Positions 1 to 7,597 of a DNA stretch of 48,507 bases are shown here, one piece after another; position 1 is the first letter of the stretch; every line of letters begins with the position of its first letter. Source of the DNA: Flavobacterium sp. (lineage in GTDB: Bacteria > Bacteroidota > Bacteroidia > Flavobacteriales > Flavobacteriaceae). The notes below the pieces were generated by a model. That model did no database searches, was not told where the DNA came from, and saw nothing but the letters and a program-made list of their open reading frames with translations. The stretch lies in contig JACMOK010000133.1 in assembly GCA_014378065.1 (NCBI GenBank), forward strand, positions 1-48,507, read 5' to 3'. The translations under genes were made by a program, and so were the position numbers.

Positions 1-29
1 AAACCTCATAATTGTGAGGTTTTTTTTTG
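1..29 (+). terminator. Rho-independent terminator of a gene left of the window
   Basis: An 8-bp stem (AAACCTCA / TGAGGTTT) with a TAATTG loop is followed by a run of T. It lies upstream of the first gene, so it most likely ends a plus-strand gene outside the window. Confidence 0.75.
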
Positions 30-82
30 TTAATTAAATTTAAATTATATATTTACACGATAATTTCAAAAACAAAACAAAA

Positions 83-568
83 ATGAAAAAAATTATTTTA
101 TCAGCAATTGCTGTTTTAGCATTTGGATTAACAAATGCGCAAATGAAATTTGGTGTCAAGGCTGGATTCGTTGCTCAGTCTTACAAAGCTACTGTCGATT
201 CAGGTTTTGGGACTGTTAGTGTTACTGGTTCCGAATCTGGTTTTTTTGGAGGTGTATTTTTAGATATTCCAATAGCAGACAAAATGCAGTTTCATCCTGA
301 AGTTGATTTTGCAGCAATTACCAACAACAATAGCCTTGTAGCGCCATTGTTAATTAAATATTCCTTTTTTGAAGGATTTAATGCGATGGCAGGTCCTGGT
401 TTAAATTATTCGCTTGATGCTAAATCGGACGAATTTTCTGTAAGTGCTGATGTGGGTGCTAGCTACGATATAACACAAAACTTTGGAGCTGATATTCGAT
501 ATGATATTGGTTTAACTGGTGATAGTAAAATTAGCGGTTTATTTGTTGGGGCTTATTACAGGTTCTAG
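83..568 (+). CDS. Outer-membrane beta-barrel protein (PorT/OMP_b-brl-like)
   Basis: This is a 161-residue exported protein. Residues 1-19 form a clear signal peptide (MKKIILSAIAVLAFGLTNA) cut before Gln. The mature part starts KFGVKAGF, as small Bacteroidota barrels of the porin/PorT family do, and shows alternating short hydrophobic strands. It ends GAYYRF with the aromatic C-terminus typical of BAM substrates. It is probably an 8-strand barrel; no enzymatic motif is visible. It is flanked by its own terminator and resembles the next gene in signal peptide, N-terminus and C-terminus, so the pair looks like diverged paralogs. Its substrate or partner cannot be told from sequence. Confidence 0.8.
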   Translation: MKKIILSAIAVLAFGLTNAQMKFGVKAGFVAQSYKATVDSGFGTVSVTGSESGFFGGVFLDIPIADKMQFHPEVDFAAITNNNSLVAPLLIKYSFFEGFNAMAGPGLNYSLDAKSDEFSVSADVGASYDITQNFGADIRYDIGLTGDSKISGLFVGAYYRF

Positions 569-590
569 TCAAAAAGAAAAATTGTATACT

Positions 591-619
591 AAAACATCCC
601 ATTGGGATGTTTTTTTTTG
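591..619 (+). terminator. Rho-independent terminator
   Basis: The stem AACATCCC / GGGATGTT with a short loop is followed by nine T. It closes the transcript of the first barrel gene. Confidence 0.85.
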
Positions 620-725
620 CCCAAATACCAGCAACTTGATTTTTTATAACAAAATCGTGAGTATTCATAAGCGTTCCGGATTGGCATAGTTCTAATTTTG
701 GCACATAACTTTAAATAAACATATT

Positions 726-1376
726 ATGAAAAAAGTCTTTTTAGCTGTAATTTTAGGACTTTCGTTTGGAATTGCAAATGCACAACAAGTACGTTTTGGT
801 GTAAAAGCGGGTCTAAATCTTGCTACCTTTAGTGGCGATGCCGTGGGTTCAGATGTGAAAATGAAAGCTGGTCTTCATGCAGGAGGCTTGGTCGAAATCA
901 AATTCACCGACAAGTTAGCACTACAGCCGGAACTTTTATTTTCGATGCAAGGAGCAGAAATTGTTGACAAAGGGGATAATGGCTCAGGTGGCACTTTTAA
1001 AGATGAGTACAAAAGAAACCTTACTTATCTAAATGTTCCCATTCTTTTAAAGTTCTATCCAGTAAATTCCTTTTTTTTAGAGGGCGGACCGCAAGTTGGA
1101 TTTTTGGTTGATGCCAAGTCAAAAAATGTATTTACAGATACTAATGGTACCGGGACCACAATTGTTTCCACCGAAAGCGATGTAAAAGACAATTATAAAT
1201 CTACTGATTTTTCATTCAATATTGGATTGGGCTATGATTTTACGCAAAACTTATTTGCGAGTGCTCGGTACAATATTGGTCTAAGCAACGTGAATGACCT
1301 CAAAGGGGCGTTTGGCATATACGAAATAGACAGAAAAAACAGTGTGCTGTCGTTTTCATTAGGATATAAATTCTAA
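726..1376 (+). CDS. Outer-membrane beta-barrel protein (PorT/OMP_b-brl-like), paralog
   Basis: This is a 216-residue exported barrel. The signal peptide is residues 1-19 (ending GIANA, then QQ). The mature protein opens VRFGVKAGLNLATFSG and has the family pattern 'LQPELLFSMQG ... YLNVPILLKFYP ... GPQVGFLV ... NIGLGYDF ... ARYNIGLSN'. It ends LSLGYKF with a terminal Phe. It is longer than its neighbour mainly because of extra loops near residues 80-95 and 130-155. A TAATTTTG element at 693-700 could be its -7 box. The function is structural or transport-related, and the ligand is unknown. Confidence 0.82.
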   Translation: MKKVFLAVILGLSFGIANAQQVRFGVKAGLNLATFSGDAVGSDVKMKAGLHAGGLVEIKFTDKLALQPELLFSMQGAEIVDKGDNGSGGTFKDEYKRNLTYLNVPILLKFYPVNSFFLEGGPQVGFLVDAKSKNVFTDTNGTGTTIVSTESDVKDNYKSTDFSFNIGLGYDFTQNLFASARYNIGLSNVNDLKGAFGIYEIDRKNSVLSFSLGYKF

Positions 1377-1393
1377 GAACACTTCACTTTTTT

Positions 1394-1426
1394 AAAAAGC
1401 ATCCTCTTTCGAGGATGCTTTTTTTT
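1394..1426 (+). terminator. Rho-independent terminator
   Basis: A perfect 10-bp stem (AAGCATCCTC / GAGGATGCTT) with a TTTC loop is followed by a T run. It ends the second barrel gene. Confidence 0.9.
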
Positions 1427-1453
1427 GTGCTAAATTAGTCATACTTTGTGAGG

Positions 1454-2365
1454 ATGAAGTGGACTACTTATCTTAAAAGCTATCAATCGTACTTAAGGAT
1501 TGAAAGAGGGCTCTCGAAAAATACTATTGAAAGTTATACTTTTGACATTGAGCGACTTTGTGGTTTTTTGGAAGCCAACGACATTTCCGTTAGTCCTATT
1601 AAAATAACAGCACACACGCTTCAAGAATTTGTTTATTATATTTCAAAAGAAGTGAATGCAAGGTCGCAGGCCAGAATAATATCAGGACTTAAAAATTTTT
1701 TTTCTTATCTGATTTTTGAAAATTATCGAGATGACAATCCATTAGAATTAATTGATACCCCCAGATTGGGTAGAAAACTTCCAGATACATTATCACTCGC
1801 AGAAATTGATGCCCTTATTGCAGCCATCGATTTAACTTTGCCAGAAGGTGAACGCAACCGCGCGATTGTAGAAACGCTTTATGGGTGTGGACTTCGCGTA
1901 TCTGAACTAGTAACGCTTAAAATTTCCGATCTATTTTTTGACGAAGGTTTTATCAAAATTACAGGTAAGGGAAACAAGCAACGGTTTGTTCCGGTAGGAA
2001 TGCTTACGCAAAAGTTTATTGAATTGTATAAGAACGCAGTGCGCGGGAACGGAAACATCCAGAAAGGGTTTGAGGATACGCTTTTTTTAAACCGTCATGG
2101 AAAGCAACTGACACGAGCTATGATTTTTACTATTATTAAAACGCTGGCACTCAAGATAAATCTTACTAAAAATATTAGTCCACACACCTTAAGACATTCG
2201 TTTGCGACCCATCTCCTAGAAAATGGCGCCGATTTGCGGTCGATTCAGTTAATGTTAGGACACGAATCGATCACTACAACTGAGATATACGTGCATCTTG
2301 ACAGAAAGCACCTGACTCAAATCCTCAATCGTTTTCATCCGCGAAAGAATAAAAGTGGCAACTAA
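1454..2365 (+). CDS. xerD: Site-specific tyrosine recombinase XerD
   Basis: This 303-residue tyrosine recombinase most likely resolves chromosome dimers at dif together with XerC and FtsK. The N-terminal SAM-like DNA-binding domain covers about residues 1-95 and the catalytic domain about 108-295. From the ATG at 1454, the six catalytic residues fall at Arg148, Lys172, His244, Arg247, His270 and Tyr279 (motifs GCGLRVSEL, TGKGNKQRF, HTLRHSFATH, LGHESITTTEIYVH). As I recall, this is exactly the E. coli XerD numbering. That agreement supports this ATG over an in-frame GTG at 1448. It stands alone between unrelated genes. The XerD rather than XerC assignment rests on length, numbering and sequence feel. 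Confidence 0.9.
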   Translation: MKWTTYLKSYQSYLRIERGLSKNTIESYTFDIERLCGFLEANDISVSPIKITAHTLQEFVYYISKEVNARSQARIISGLKNFFSYLIFENYRDDNPLELIDTPRLGRKLPDTLSLAEIDALIAAIDLTLPEGERNRAIVETLYGCGLRVSELVTLKISDLFFDEGFIKITGKGNKQRFVPVGMLTQKFIELYKNAVRGNGNIQKGFEDTLFLNRHGKQLTRAMIFTIIKTLALKINLTKNISPHTLRHSFATHLLENGADLRSIQLMLGHESITTTEIYVHLDRKHLTQILNRFHPRKNKSGN

Positions 2366-2575
2366 CAACAAAAGGATTGTTTCTAGATGTGATCAAATTC
2401 TTAAAAATTTAAAAGTAATATTATACTTATAAAAAATGTTAAATATTAAGTATATTGGTTTTTAATCCGATAAATGTGTATTTAATCGATTTTTTTAGTT
2501 ATGTTTGGTTCAGTTATTATGGCTACAGGTGTTAGAGTTAATCAAATTTCGCCCCAACTAATTTGAATTACAATT

Positions 2576-4099
2576 ATGGAAACATACTACTATGCAGATT
2601 TAAAGTTACTTGAAGAACGCAACAATTTCTATAAGAAATTACTATTTCAATCTCCAGATTTGATCTTTCAATTTACGATATCCAAAAGCGGAATTCTTAC
2701 TTTTCCGTTTTTGAGCAAATCGGTATTAACGCATTTTAATCTGACCCCGGAAGAGAAGAACAGCGACGCTTTTACAATACTGAAAAGTAAAATTGTTGAA
2801 GAAGATTTTAATTCCTTTCTACTTTCAGTACATGAGGCAAAGAATGAAATTAGAAACTGGACGCATGAATTTAGAGCGCGCTTGCCGATCAAAGGGGTGC
2901 GCTGGTACAAGGGCATTGCCAACGTCGAGTCGGTGGTTGACGGTGCGATAGTTTTTTATGGAAAAATAACAGATATAACAGAATATAAAGAACAGGAATT
3001 GCGGCTCAAACTGTCAGAGGAGCGCTTTCTGTTTGCGCTTGAAGCTTCGTCTGAAGGAATTTGGGACTTGGACATCAAAACAAAAAGAGTATTTTACTCC
3101 TCTCAGTCGATGAAAATGCTTGAATTCGAAGAGCAAGATACAATCGATTCTATTGATAAATGGGATGACCGAGTACACCCGGATGACAAAGAGAAATATT
3201 TGGCCGACATTCGATTGCACATCAATAACAAAACGCCGTTTTATGAAAATTCGCAGCGGGTAATGACCAAGTCAGGCGAATACAAGTGGATTTTGAGTCG
3301 CGGAAAAATTATCGAACGTGATGCTAAAAATAAACCTTTGCGAATTATCGGAACCCACACGGATATTTCTGTACAAAAGGAAAGAGAGCAAGAATTGATC
3401 AAAACTTTAGAAATAATAGGAGAACAAAATAGCAGGTTGGTCAATTTTGCTCATATCGTTTCGCACAATTTGCGATCGCATTCCGGAAATATAAAGATGT
3501 TGTTGGATATCATTGACGAAGAAAAAGATGCTGAATTTATTGAAGAAAGTTTTTCGCATTTGCGATCATCTTCCAATGCATTGACACAAACTATTGATCA
3601 TCTAAAGGAATTGGTGGAAATTCAAACGAGAATGATTCATAAAAAGGAGAATCTCAATTTAAACCAATTTTTGGGTAAGACTTTGGATATTTTAGGGGAA
3701 GAGATAAATAAGAACAAGGTGGAAATACGAAATACGATTGCTCAAGAGGAAACCATTACATTTAATCCAGCTTATTTAGAAAGTATTTTGCTTAATTTTA
3801 CATCAAATGCCATCAAATATTCGCATCCAGACCGACTCCCTGTGATTTCGTATTCTATTTCAAAGGAGCCATCTCAAAAAATATTAAAAATACAAGACAA
3901 CGGTTTGGGTATTAATCTGGAGAAACATGGAAAAAAGATATTTGGCATGTACAAAACTTTTCATAAAAATGCAGATTCGAGAGGCATAGGATTATTTATA
4001 ACAAAAAATCAAATTGAAGCTATGGGCGGTAGTGTAGATGTGAAAAGTGAAGTTGGAGTAGGAACCACATTTAAAATATATTTTAATGAGCAAGTTTAA
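2576..4099 (+). CDS. PAS-domain sensor histidine kinase
   Basis: This 507-residue, apparently cytoplasmic kinase has no signal peptide or membrane segment. It has two PAS modules, about residues 15-140 and 145-268. The second is PAS_3-like, with the GIWDLD, HPDD and GTHTDIS motifs. A short coiled linker leads to the phospho-acceptor region FAHIVSHNLRSH, with His297. The ATPase domain shows the N box (NFTSNAIKYS, about 407-416), G1 (DNGLG, 441-445), an F box (IFGMYKTF) and G2 (SRGIGLF, 468-474). The SHNLRSH acceptor is common in Bacteroidota light/redox-type PAS kinases. The response regulator gene overlaps its 3' end, so the two are co-transcribed and translationally coupled. The signal sensed is unknown. 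Confidence 0.88.
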   Translation: METYYYADLKLLEERNNFYKKLLFQSPDLIFQFTISKSGILTFPFLSKSVLTHFNLTPEEKNSDAFTILKSKIVEEDFNSFLLSVHEAKNEIRNWTHEFRARLPIKGVRWYKGIANVESVVDGAIVFYGKITDITEYKEQELRLKLSEERFLFALEASSEGIWDLDIKTKRVFYSSQSMKMLEFEEQDTIDSIDKWDDRVHPDDKEKYLADIRLHINNKTPFYENSQRVMTKSGEYKWILSRGKIIERDAKNKPLRIIGTHTDISVQKEREQELIKTLEIIGEQNSRLVNFAHIVSHNLRSHSGNIKMLLDIIDEEKDAEFIEESFSHLRSSSNALTQTIDHLKELVEIQTRMIHKKENLNLNQFLGKTLDILGEEINKNKVEIRNTIAQEETITFNPAYLESILLNFTSNAIKYSHPDRLPVISYSISKEPSQKILKIQDNGLGINLEKHGKKIFGMYKTFHKNADSRGIGLFITKNQIEAMGGSVDVKSEVGVGTTFKIYFNEQV

Positions 4100-4478
4100 A
4101 GAGGTTTTTGTTATTGATGATGATAAGGTGTTTCATTTTATAATAAAAAAATTATTTTCAAAAAATAATATTGATGTAAGTCCATCTTTTTATCTCAACG
4201 GATTAGAGGCGCTTGAAGAAATTAAAGAAAAAATTAGCATGGGAGTGGCACTTCCCGATTTGATCTTACTAGATATCAATATGCCGATAATGGATGGATG
4301 GCAATTTTTGGATGAATTTAGGAAAACAAAGAAGGAAACCAAGGGGCAAACCATCATTTATTTAGTTAGTTCTTCAGATAGTACTTCTGATATGAACAAG
4401 GCCAAAGAATATCAAGATGAGATTGAGGATTACTTCTTCAAACCCATGACTTTAGATGATCTGAAGAAAATATTTTAA
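4086..4478 (+). CDS. Stand-alone response regulator (receiver domain only)
   Basis: This 130-residue single receiver domain has the acidic cluster IDDD (residues 10-13), the phospho-acceptor Asp63 in LLDINMP, the switch Ser near 96 (YLVSSS) and the conserved Lys119 (YFFKP). It has no DNA-binding or enzymatic output domain. It probably passes phosphate on or acts by protein-protein contact. Its ATG lies 14 nt inside the kinase gene, so it is almost certainly that kinase's partner. Receivers of this length, with an insert around residues 45-55, commonly follow PAS kinases in Flavobacteria. The output is not deducible. Confidence 0.88.
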   Translation: MSKFKEVFVIDDDKVFHFIIKKLFSKNNIDVSPSFYLNGLEALEEIKEKISMGVALPDLILLDINMPIMDGWQFLDEFRKTKKETKGQTIIYLVSSSDSTSDMNKAKEYQDEIEDYFFKPMTLDDLKKIF

Positions 4479-4479
4479 T

Positions 4480-4964
4480 TCATTCGTCTAAATTAAGGCT
4501 GTGCACTTCGTTGGCAGTGCGTTCGCTGCTCTCAAGGATTTTATTTAATTTAGAAGTTTGTTTGGCTAGACAGATTTCTTTTTGGCTCTTTTAAAATTCA
4601 TCGCTTGGTCTTCCTCTGGGTTTATTGATTAAGCTTTAAAAGCCGTCTTAAACATAATCCACCACCATTTACTGATAATGGATTCGCTCGCAGTATTGCA
4701 TGTTTCCTAGGATACTTTTTAAGATAAAAATTCCTCGCCAATGCGATGCAAAACTTTCAGCTTGAAATCAACAATGCAGTTCTCATTCTTCCGTCAAAGT
4801 TGGCCATCAGCGCCATATTTCTTATAAAATCAAATCCATTTTCGCAGATTGTATTTATTAAATTCATCTGCAGTAACTACAGATTCAATGCTGCGATTTT
4901 GCTTTAAAACCGCTAATACCCACCGAATTTTAAACTCGTAATTGTATTTGACTTTTGTTTCCAT
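4480..4964 (-). pseudogene. Remnant of an IS3-family transposase orfA (HTH protein)
   Basis: Read on the minus strand from an ATG at 4964, the sequence gives METKVKYNYEFKIRWVLAVL, then a stretch ending NLRKWI, an in-frame stop, and FYKKYGADGQL. Further on, partly in other frames, come FKLKVLHRIGEEFLS and KPRGRPSDEF. The order and spacing (VKY-F-K, NLRKWI-FYK-YG, FKLKVL, PRGRP) are those of the double-HTH OrfA of flavobacterial IS3/IS150-type elements. Several stops and frameshifts make it dead. No orfB and no terminal inverted repeats were found. This remnant accounts for the 558-nt gap between the response regulator and rny. Confidence 0.6.
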
Positions 4965-5004
4965 AAAAAAATGCCCCCAAATAGTGTTTACTTTTGGGGG
5001 CATT
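4964..5004 (-). terminator. Rho-independent terminator of rny
   Basis: A 12-bp stem (AATGCCCCCAAA / TTTGGGGGCATT at 4970-4981 and 4993-5004) is followed, on the minus strand, by a run of seven T. It lies about 30 nt downstream of the rny stop. Confidence 0.88.
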
Positions 5005-5036
5005 ACATCATGTAAAGCTTTTGCTGCGGTATTTCG

Positions 5037-6599
5037 TTATTTTGCGATATTTACTGCTCTTGTTTCCCGGATCACCGTTACTTTCACTTGGCCTGGGTAA
5101 GTCATTTCGGTTTGAATTTTTTGAGAAATCTCAAACGACAAACTTGCGGCGTTATCATCAGTTACTTTTTCACTTTCAACAATCACGCGCAGTTCCCTTC
5201 CGGCTTGAATGGCATAAGCATTTTTAACACCGGCAAACCCGTATGCTACTTCTTCAAGATCCTTTAAGCGCTGAATGTAGGAATCCAGAACCTGGCGTCT
5301 TGCACCGGGTCTTGCCCCTGAAATAGCATCACAAACCTGAACAATCGGCGACAGCAATGATTTCATTTCGATCTCATCGTGATGGGCGCCGATGGCGTTG
5401 CAAACTTCTTCTTTTTCTCCATATTTTTCTGCCCATTGCATTCCTAATAAAGCGTGGGGTAAATCGCTTTCAGTGTCCGGCACTTTACCTATATCGTGCA
5501 ACAACCCAGCTCTCTTGGCAAGTTTGACATTAAGTCCCAATTCTGCGGCCATAATACCACAAAGTTTAGAGACCTCGCGCGAGTGTTGTAATAAATTTTG
5601 GCCGTATGAGGAGCGGTATTTCATTCTTCCCACTACTTTAATCAGTTCAGGATGGAGTGCGTGAATTCCTAAATCAATCACTGTTCGTTTTCCCACTTCA
5701 ATAATTTCATCATCAATTTGTTTGGTGGTTTTGGCCACAACTTCTTCGATGCGCGCGGGGTGAATTCGTCCATCGGTTACCAATTTATGCAAAGCCAAGC
5801 GTGCAATTTCCCGACGAACCGGATCAAAACAAGAAAGGATAATTGCCTCAGGGGTGTCATCTACAATAATTTCAACACCGGTTGCCGCTTCTAGCGCGCG
5901 AATATTTCTTCCTTCGCGGCCAATGATGCGTCCTTTTACATCATCGGATTCAATGTTAAACACTGATACGCAATTTTCAACCGCTTCTTCTGTTCCGACC
6001 CGTTGAATTGTATTGATGATGATTTTTTTGGCTTCTTGTTGGGCGGTTAATTTTGCTTCTTCGATCGTATCTTGAATGTGTGCCATGGCTTTACTTTTTG
6101 CTTCGGCTTTCAGTCCTTCCATCAATTGCTCTTTGGCATCTTCGGCCGATAAACCCGACAGCACTTCCAACTGCGTGAGCTGGCTTTTGTGCATTCGTTC
6201 CACTTCTTGCTGTTTCTTTTCTAAGATTTCAATTTTACTGCTATATTCATTGGTCTTCGCTTCAAAATCATCGTTAATCTTTTTTACTTTTGACAGTTCG
6301 TTTGAAACTAAAGATTCTTTGTCTCTGACTCTTTTTTCTACTTCGGCTACTTTTCTATCTCTACCAAGAATTACTTGTTCGTGTTCTGCTTTCAGCTCAA
6401 TAAACTTTTCTTTCGCCTGCAGCATTTTGTCTTTTTTGACATTTTCTGCTTCCAAGGTTCCGTCTTTTAAAATTGATGCGGCTTCTTTTTTTGCATTCTT
6501 GATGAGGTTGGAAACATTGTTTCGTTCGAAGATTTTTGAAATTCCAAAGCCTGCTGCAATTCCGACTATTCCGGAAATAAGTATTGTTAAAATGTCCAT
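5037..6599 (-). CDS. rny: Ribonuclease Y
   Basis: This 520-residue membrane-anchored endoribonuclease initiates mRNA turnover. An N-terminal membrane helix (about residues 3-23, [19 protein letters not shown]) is followed by a long charged coiled coil to about residue 200. A KH RNA-binding domain ([19 protein letters not shown]) and an HD hydrolase domain with the metal-binding LLHDIGKV motif and an upstream H-S-REV helix complete the protein. Length and order match the family throughout. The ATG at 6599 follows the candidate 6S RNA and its T run. It is probably expressed with, or just downstream of, zapA and the 6S gene. Confidence 0.96.
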   Translation of the reverse strand: MDILTILISGIVGIAAGFGISKIFERNNVSNLIKNAKKEAASILKDGTLEAENVKKDKMLQAKEKFIELKAEHEQVILGRDRKVAEVEKRVRDKESLVSNELSKVKKINDDFEAKTNEYSSKIEILEKKQQEVERMHKSQLTQLEVLSGLSAEDAKEQLMEGLKAEAKSKAMAHIQDTIEEAKLTAQQEAKKIIINTIQRVGTEEAVENCVSVFNIESDDVKGRIIGREGRNIRALEAATGVEIIVDDTPEAIILSCFDPVRREIARLALHKLVTDGRIHPARIEEVVAKTTKQIDDEIIEVGKRTVIDLGIHALHPELIKVVGRMKYRSSYGQNLLQHSREVSKLCGIMAAELGLNVKLAKRAGLLHDIGKVPDTESDLPHALLGMQWAEKYGEKEEVCNAIGAHHDEIEMKSLLSPIVQVCDAISGARPGARRQVLDSYIQRLKDLEEVAYGFAGVKNAYAIQAGRELRVIVESEKVTDDNAASLSFEISQKIQTEMTYPGQVKVTVIRETRAVNIAK

Positions 6600-6621
6600 T
6601 TTTTTTATTGGGTTTGTTATA

Positions 6622-6783
6622 TAAAAAAGCCTACATTAGGTTGAATGAATAAACTCGATAAGACAAGTTTTGAGCTAACTCATTATTCAAGTTTCTGCGC
6701 AAGGCAGCATGCTTTAGGAATGAAGATTTGCTCATTTTAATTTGTTAGTGTTGAGTTTACCAAATATGAACTAATGTAGGCAG
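6622..6783 (-). ncRNA. ssrS: 6S RNA candidate (ssrS)
   Basis: The 217-nt gap between zapA and rny contains a transcript-like structure on the minus strand. The 5' segment GCCTACATTAG (6781 to 6771) is perfectly complementary to the 3' segment CTAATGTAGGC (6639 to 6629), which is followed directly by TTTTTTAT. Inside this closing stem a second complementary pair (about 6753-6760 with 6649-6656, one G-U pair) leads into the central region. This gives the long interrupted rod of about 155-160 nt expected of 6S RNA, which binds the RNA polymerase housekeeping holoenzyme. Location next to zapA is a recurring context for ssrS in many bacteria. The assignment rests on structure and context, not on a covariance search. 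Confidence 0.72.
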
Positions 6784-6816
6784 TATTTTAGTCTATGTTA
6801 AAGAACGTGTAATTTA

Positions 6817-7110
6817 TTATTTGTCGAGATAAACAACTAATAAATCGTTAATCTTTTTAATTCTTTCAATGGTTTCCTTGCCATCGATAGAATTGTCTAT
6901 TTGTTTTTGTTCAAGCTGGGAAGCAAATTGTAAAGCGCACATGGCCAACACATCCTGCTTGTCCCGAACCGCATAATTTTCTTCAAATTGCTTAATCATT
7001 ACATCAATCTTTTTAGAAGCGCTTCGCAATCCTTCTTCTTGCGAAACTTCTACCGTTAGTGGATACATCCTGTCGGCAATTGATAATTTAATTTTAAGCT
7101 TTTCGTCCAT
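6817..7110 (-). CDS. zapA: Cell division protein ZapA
   Basis: This 97-residue protein has the ZapA pattern. A small N-terminal beta region (KLKIKLSIADRMYPLTVEVSQEEGLRSASKKID) is followed by a long C-terminal helix that forms the tetrameric coiled coil. It includes the typical Q..F...Y...D.QD.LAMCALQ.A stretch. ZapA binds and bundles FtsZ filaments at the division ring. It starts 8 nt downstream of a coiled-coil gene on the same strand and precedes the 6S RNA and rny. Confidence 0.88.
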   Translation of the reverse strand: MDEKLKIKLSIADRMYPLTVEVSQEEGLRSASKKIDVMIKQFEENYAVRDKQDVLAMCALQFASQLEQKQIDNSIDGKETIERIKKINDLLVVYLDK

Positions 7111-7118
7111 ATGTTTTA

Positions 7119-7409
7119 CTAATCTGATAGCTGTGCTACACAGTAATCAATTTCACGAATCAACGAATTTATTTTTAGCTTTGTCTCTCTTTTATTTTCG
7201 TCACTGCCCAATAATGAATTGGTTATTTTTAATGTTTCATACTGCTTTTTTAAGGCCTCAATCTCGTTGGACTGTTTGTGTATGGTAGTAGTAGCTTTGC
7301 TTAATTCCTGATTCAAATCTGATGAAGTTTGCTCTAATCGGTCTATTTTATTTAACAATTTTTTGAGCCTACTCTCTAGAGTATCAATAATTTCTACAAT
7401 TTCACTCAT
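7119..7409 (-). CDS. Small coiled-coil protein upstream of zapA
   Basis: This 96-residue protein is almost entirely helical and charged (ESRLKKLLNKIDRLEQ, LNQELSKATTTIHKQSNEIE, LKKQYETLKIT). Heptad-like hydrophobics run along most of its length. It has no signal peptide, Cys cluster or catalytic motif. Its stop is 8 nt from the zapA start, so the two form an operon. Position and architecture suggest a division-associated coiled-coil partner, in the way ZapB works with ZapA. This is an inference, and I do not recognise a named family. Confidence 0.8.
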   Translation of the reverse strand: MSEIVEIIDTLESRLKKLLNKIDRLEQTSSDLNQELSKATTTIHKQSNEIEALKKQYETLKITNSLLGSDENKRETKLKINSLIREIDYCVAQLSD

Positions 7410-7552
7410 TATAAAATCGGGTTCATTACTTATCCGAACAAAGTTAACATTCCAAATGAATTAAACCAATTCTTTTGCTAAAATTTTGTTTTTAATCAAA
7501 TGTCATTTACTAATGTTTTGAAAAATAAGCAGTTATAATCGACAAAGATTTA

Positions 7553-7582
7553 TTTGTATGTATTAACTTTTCTTTACCTTAG
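7553..7582 (+). promoter_or_regulatory. Bacteroidota-type promoter for the M23 peptidase operon
   Basis: A -33 TTTG (7553-7556), an 18-nt spacer and a -7 TACCTTAG (7575-7582, close to TAnnTTTG) lie about 15 nt before the ATG at 7598. The short leader fits the low-SD translation style of this group. Confidence 0.45.
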
Positions 7583-7597
7583 CCAAAAGCTTTTTCG

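Noticed and set aside
6076..6624. 182-codon open frame antisense to rny
   Set aside because: Ser/Phe-rich mirror of the Lys/Glu-rich coiled coil of RNase Y; no initiation signal, and the sense frame is a textbook protein.
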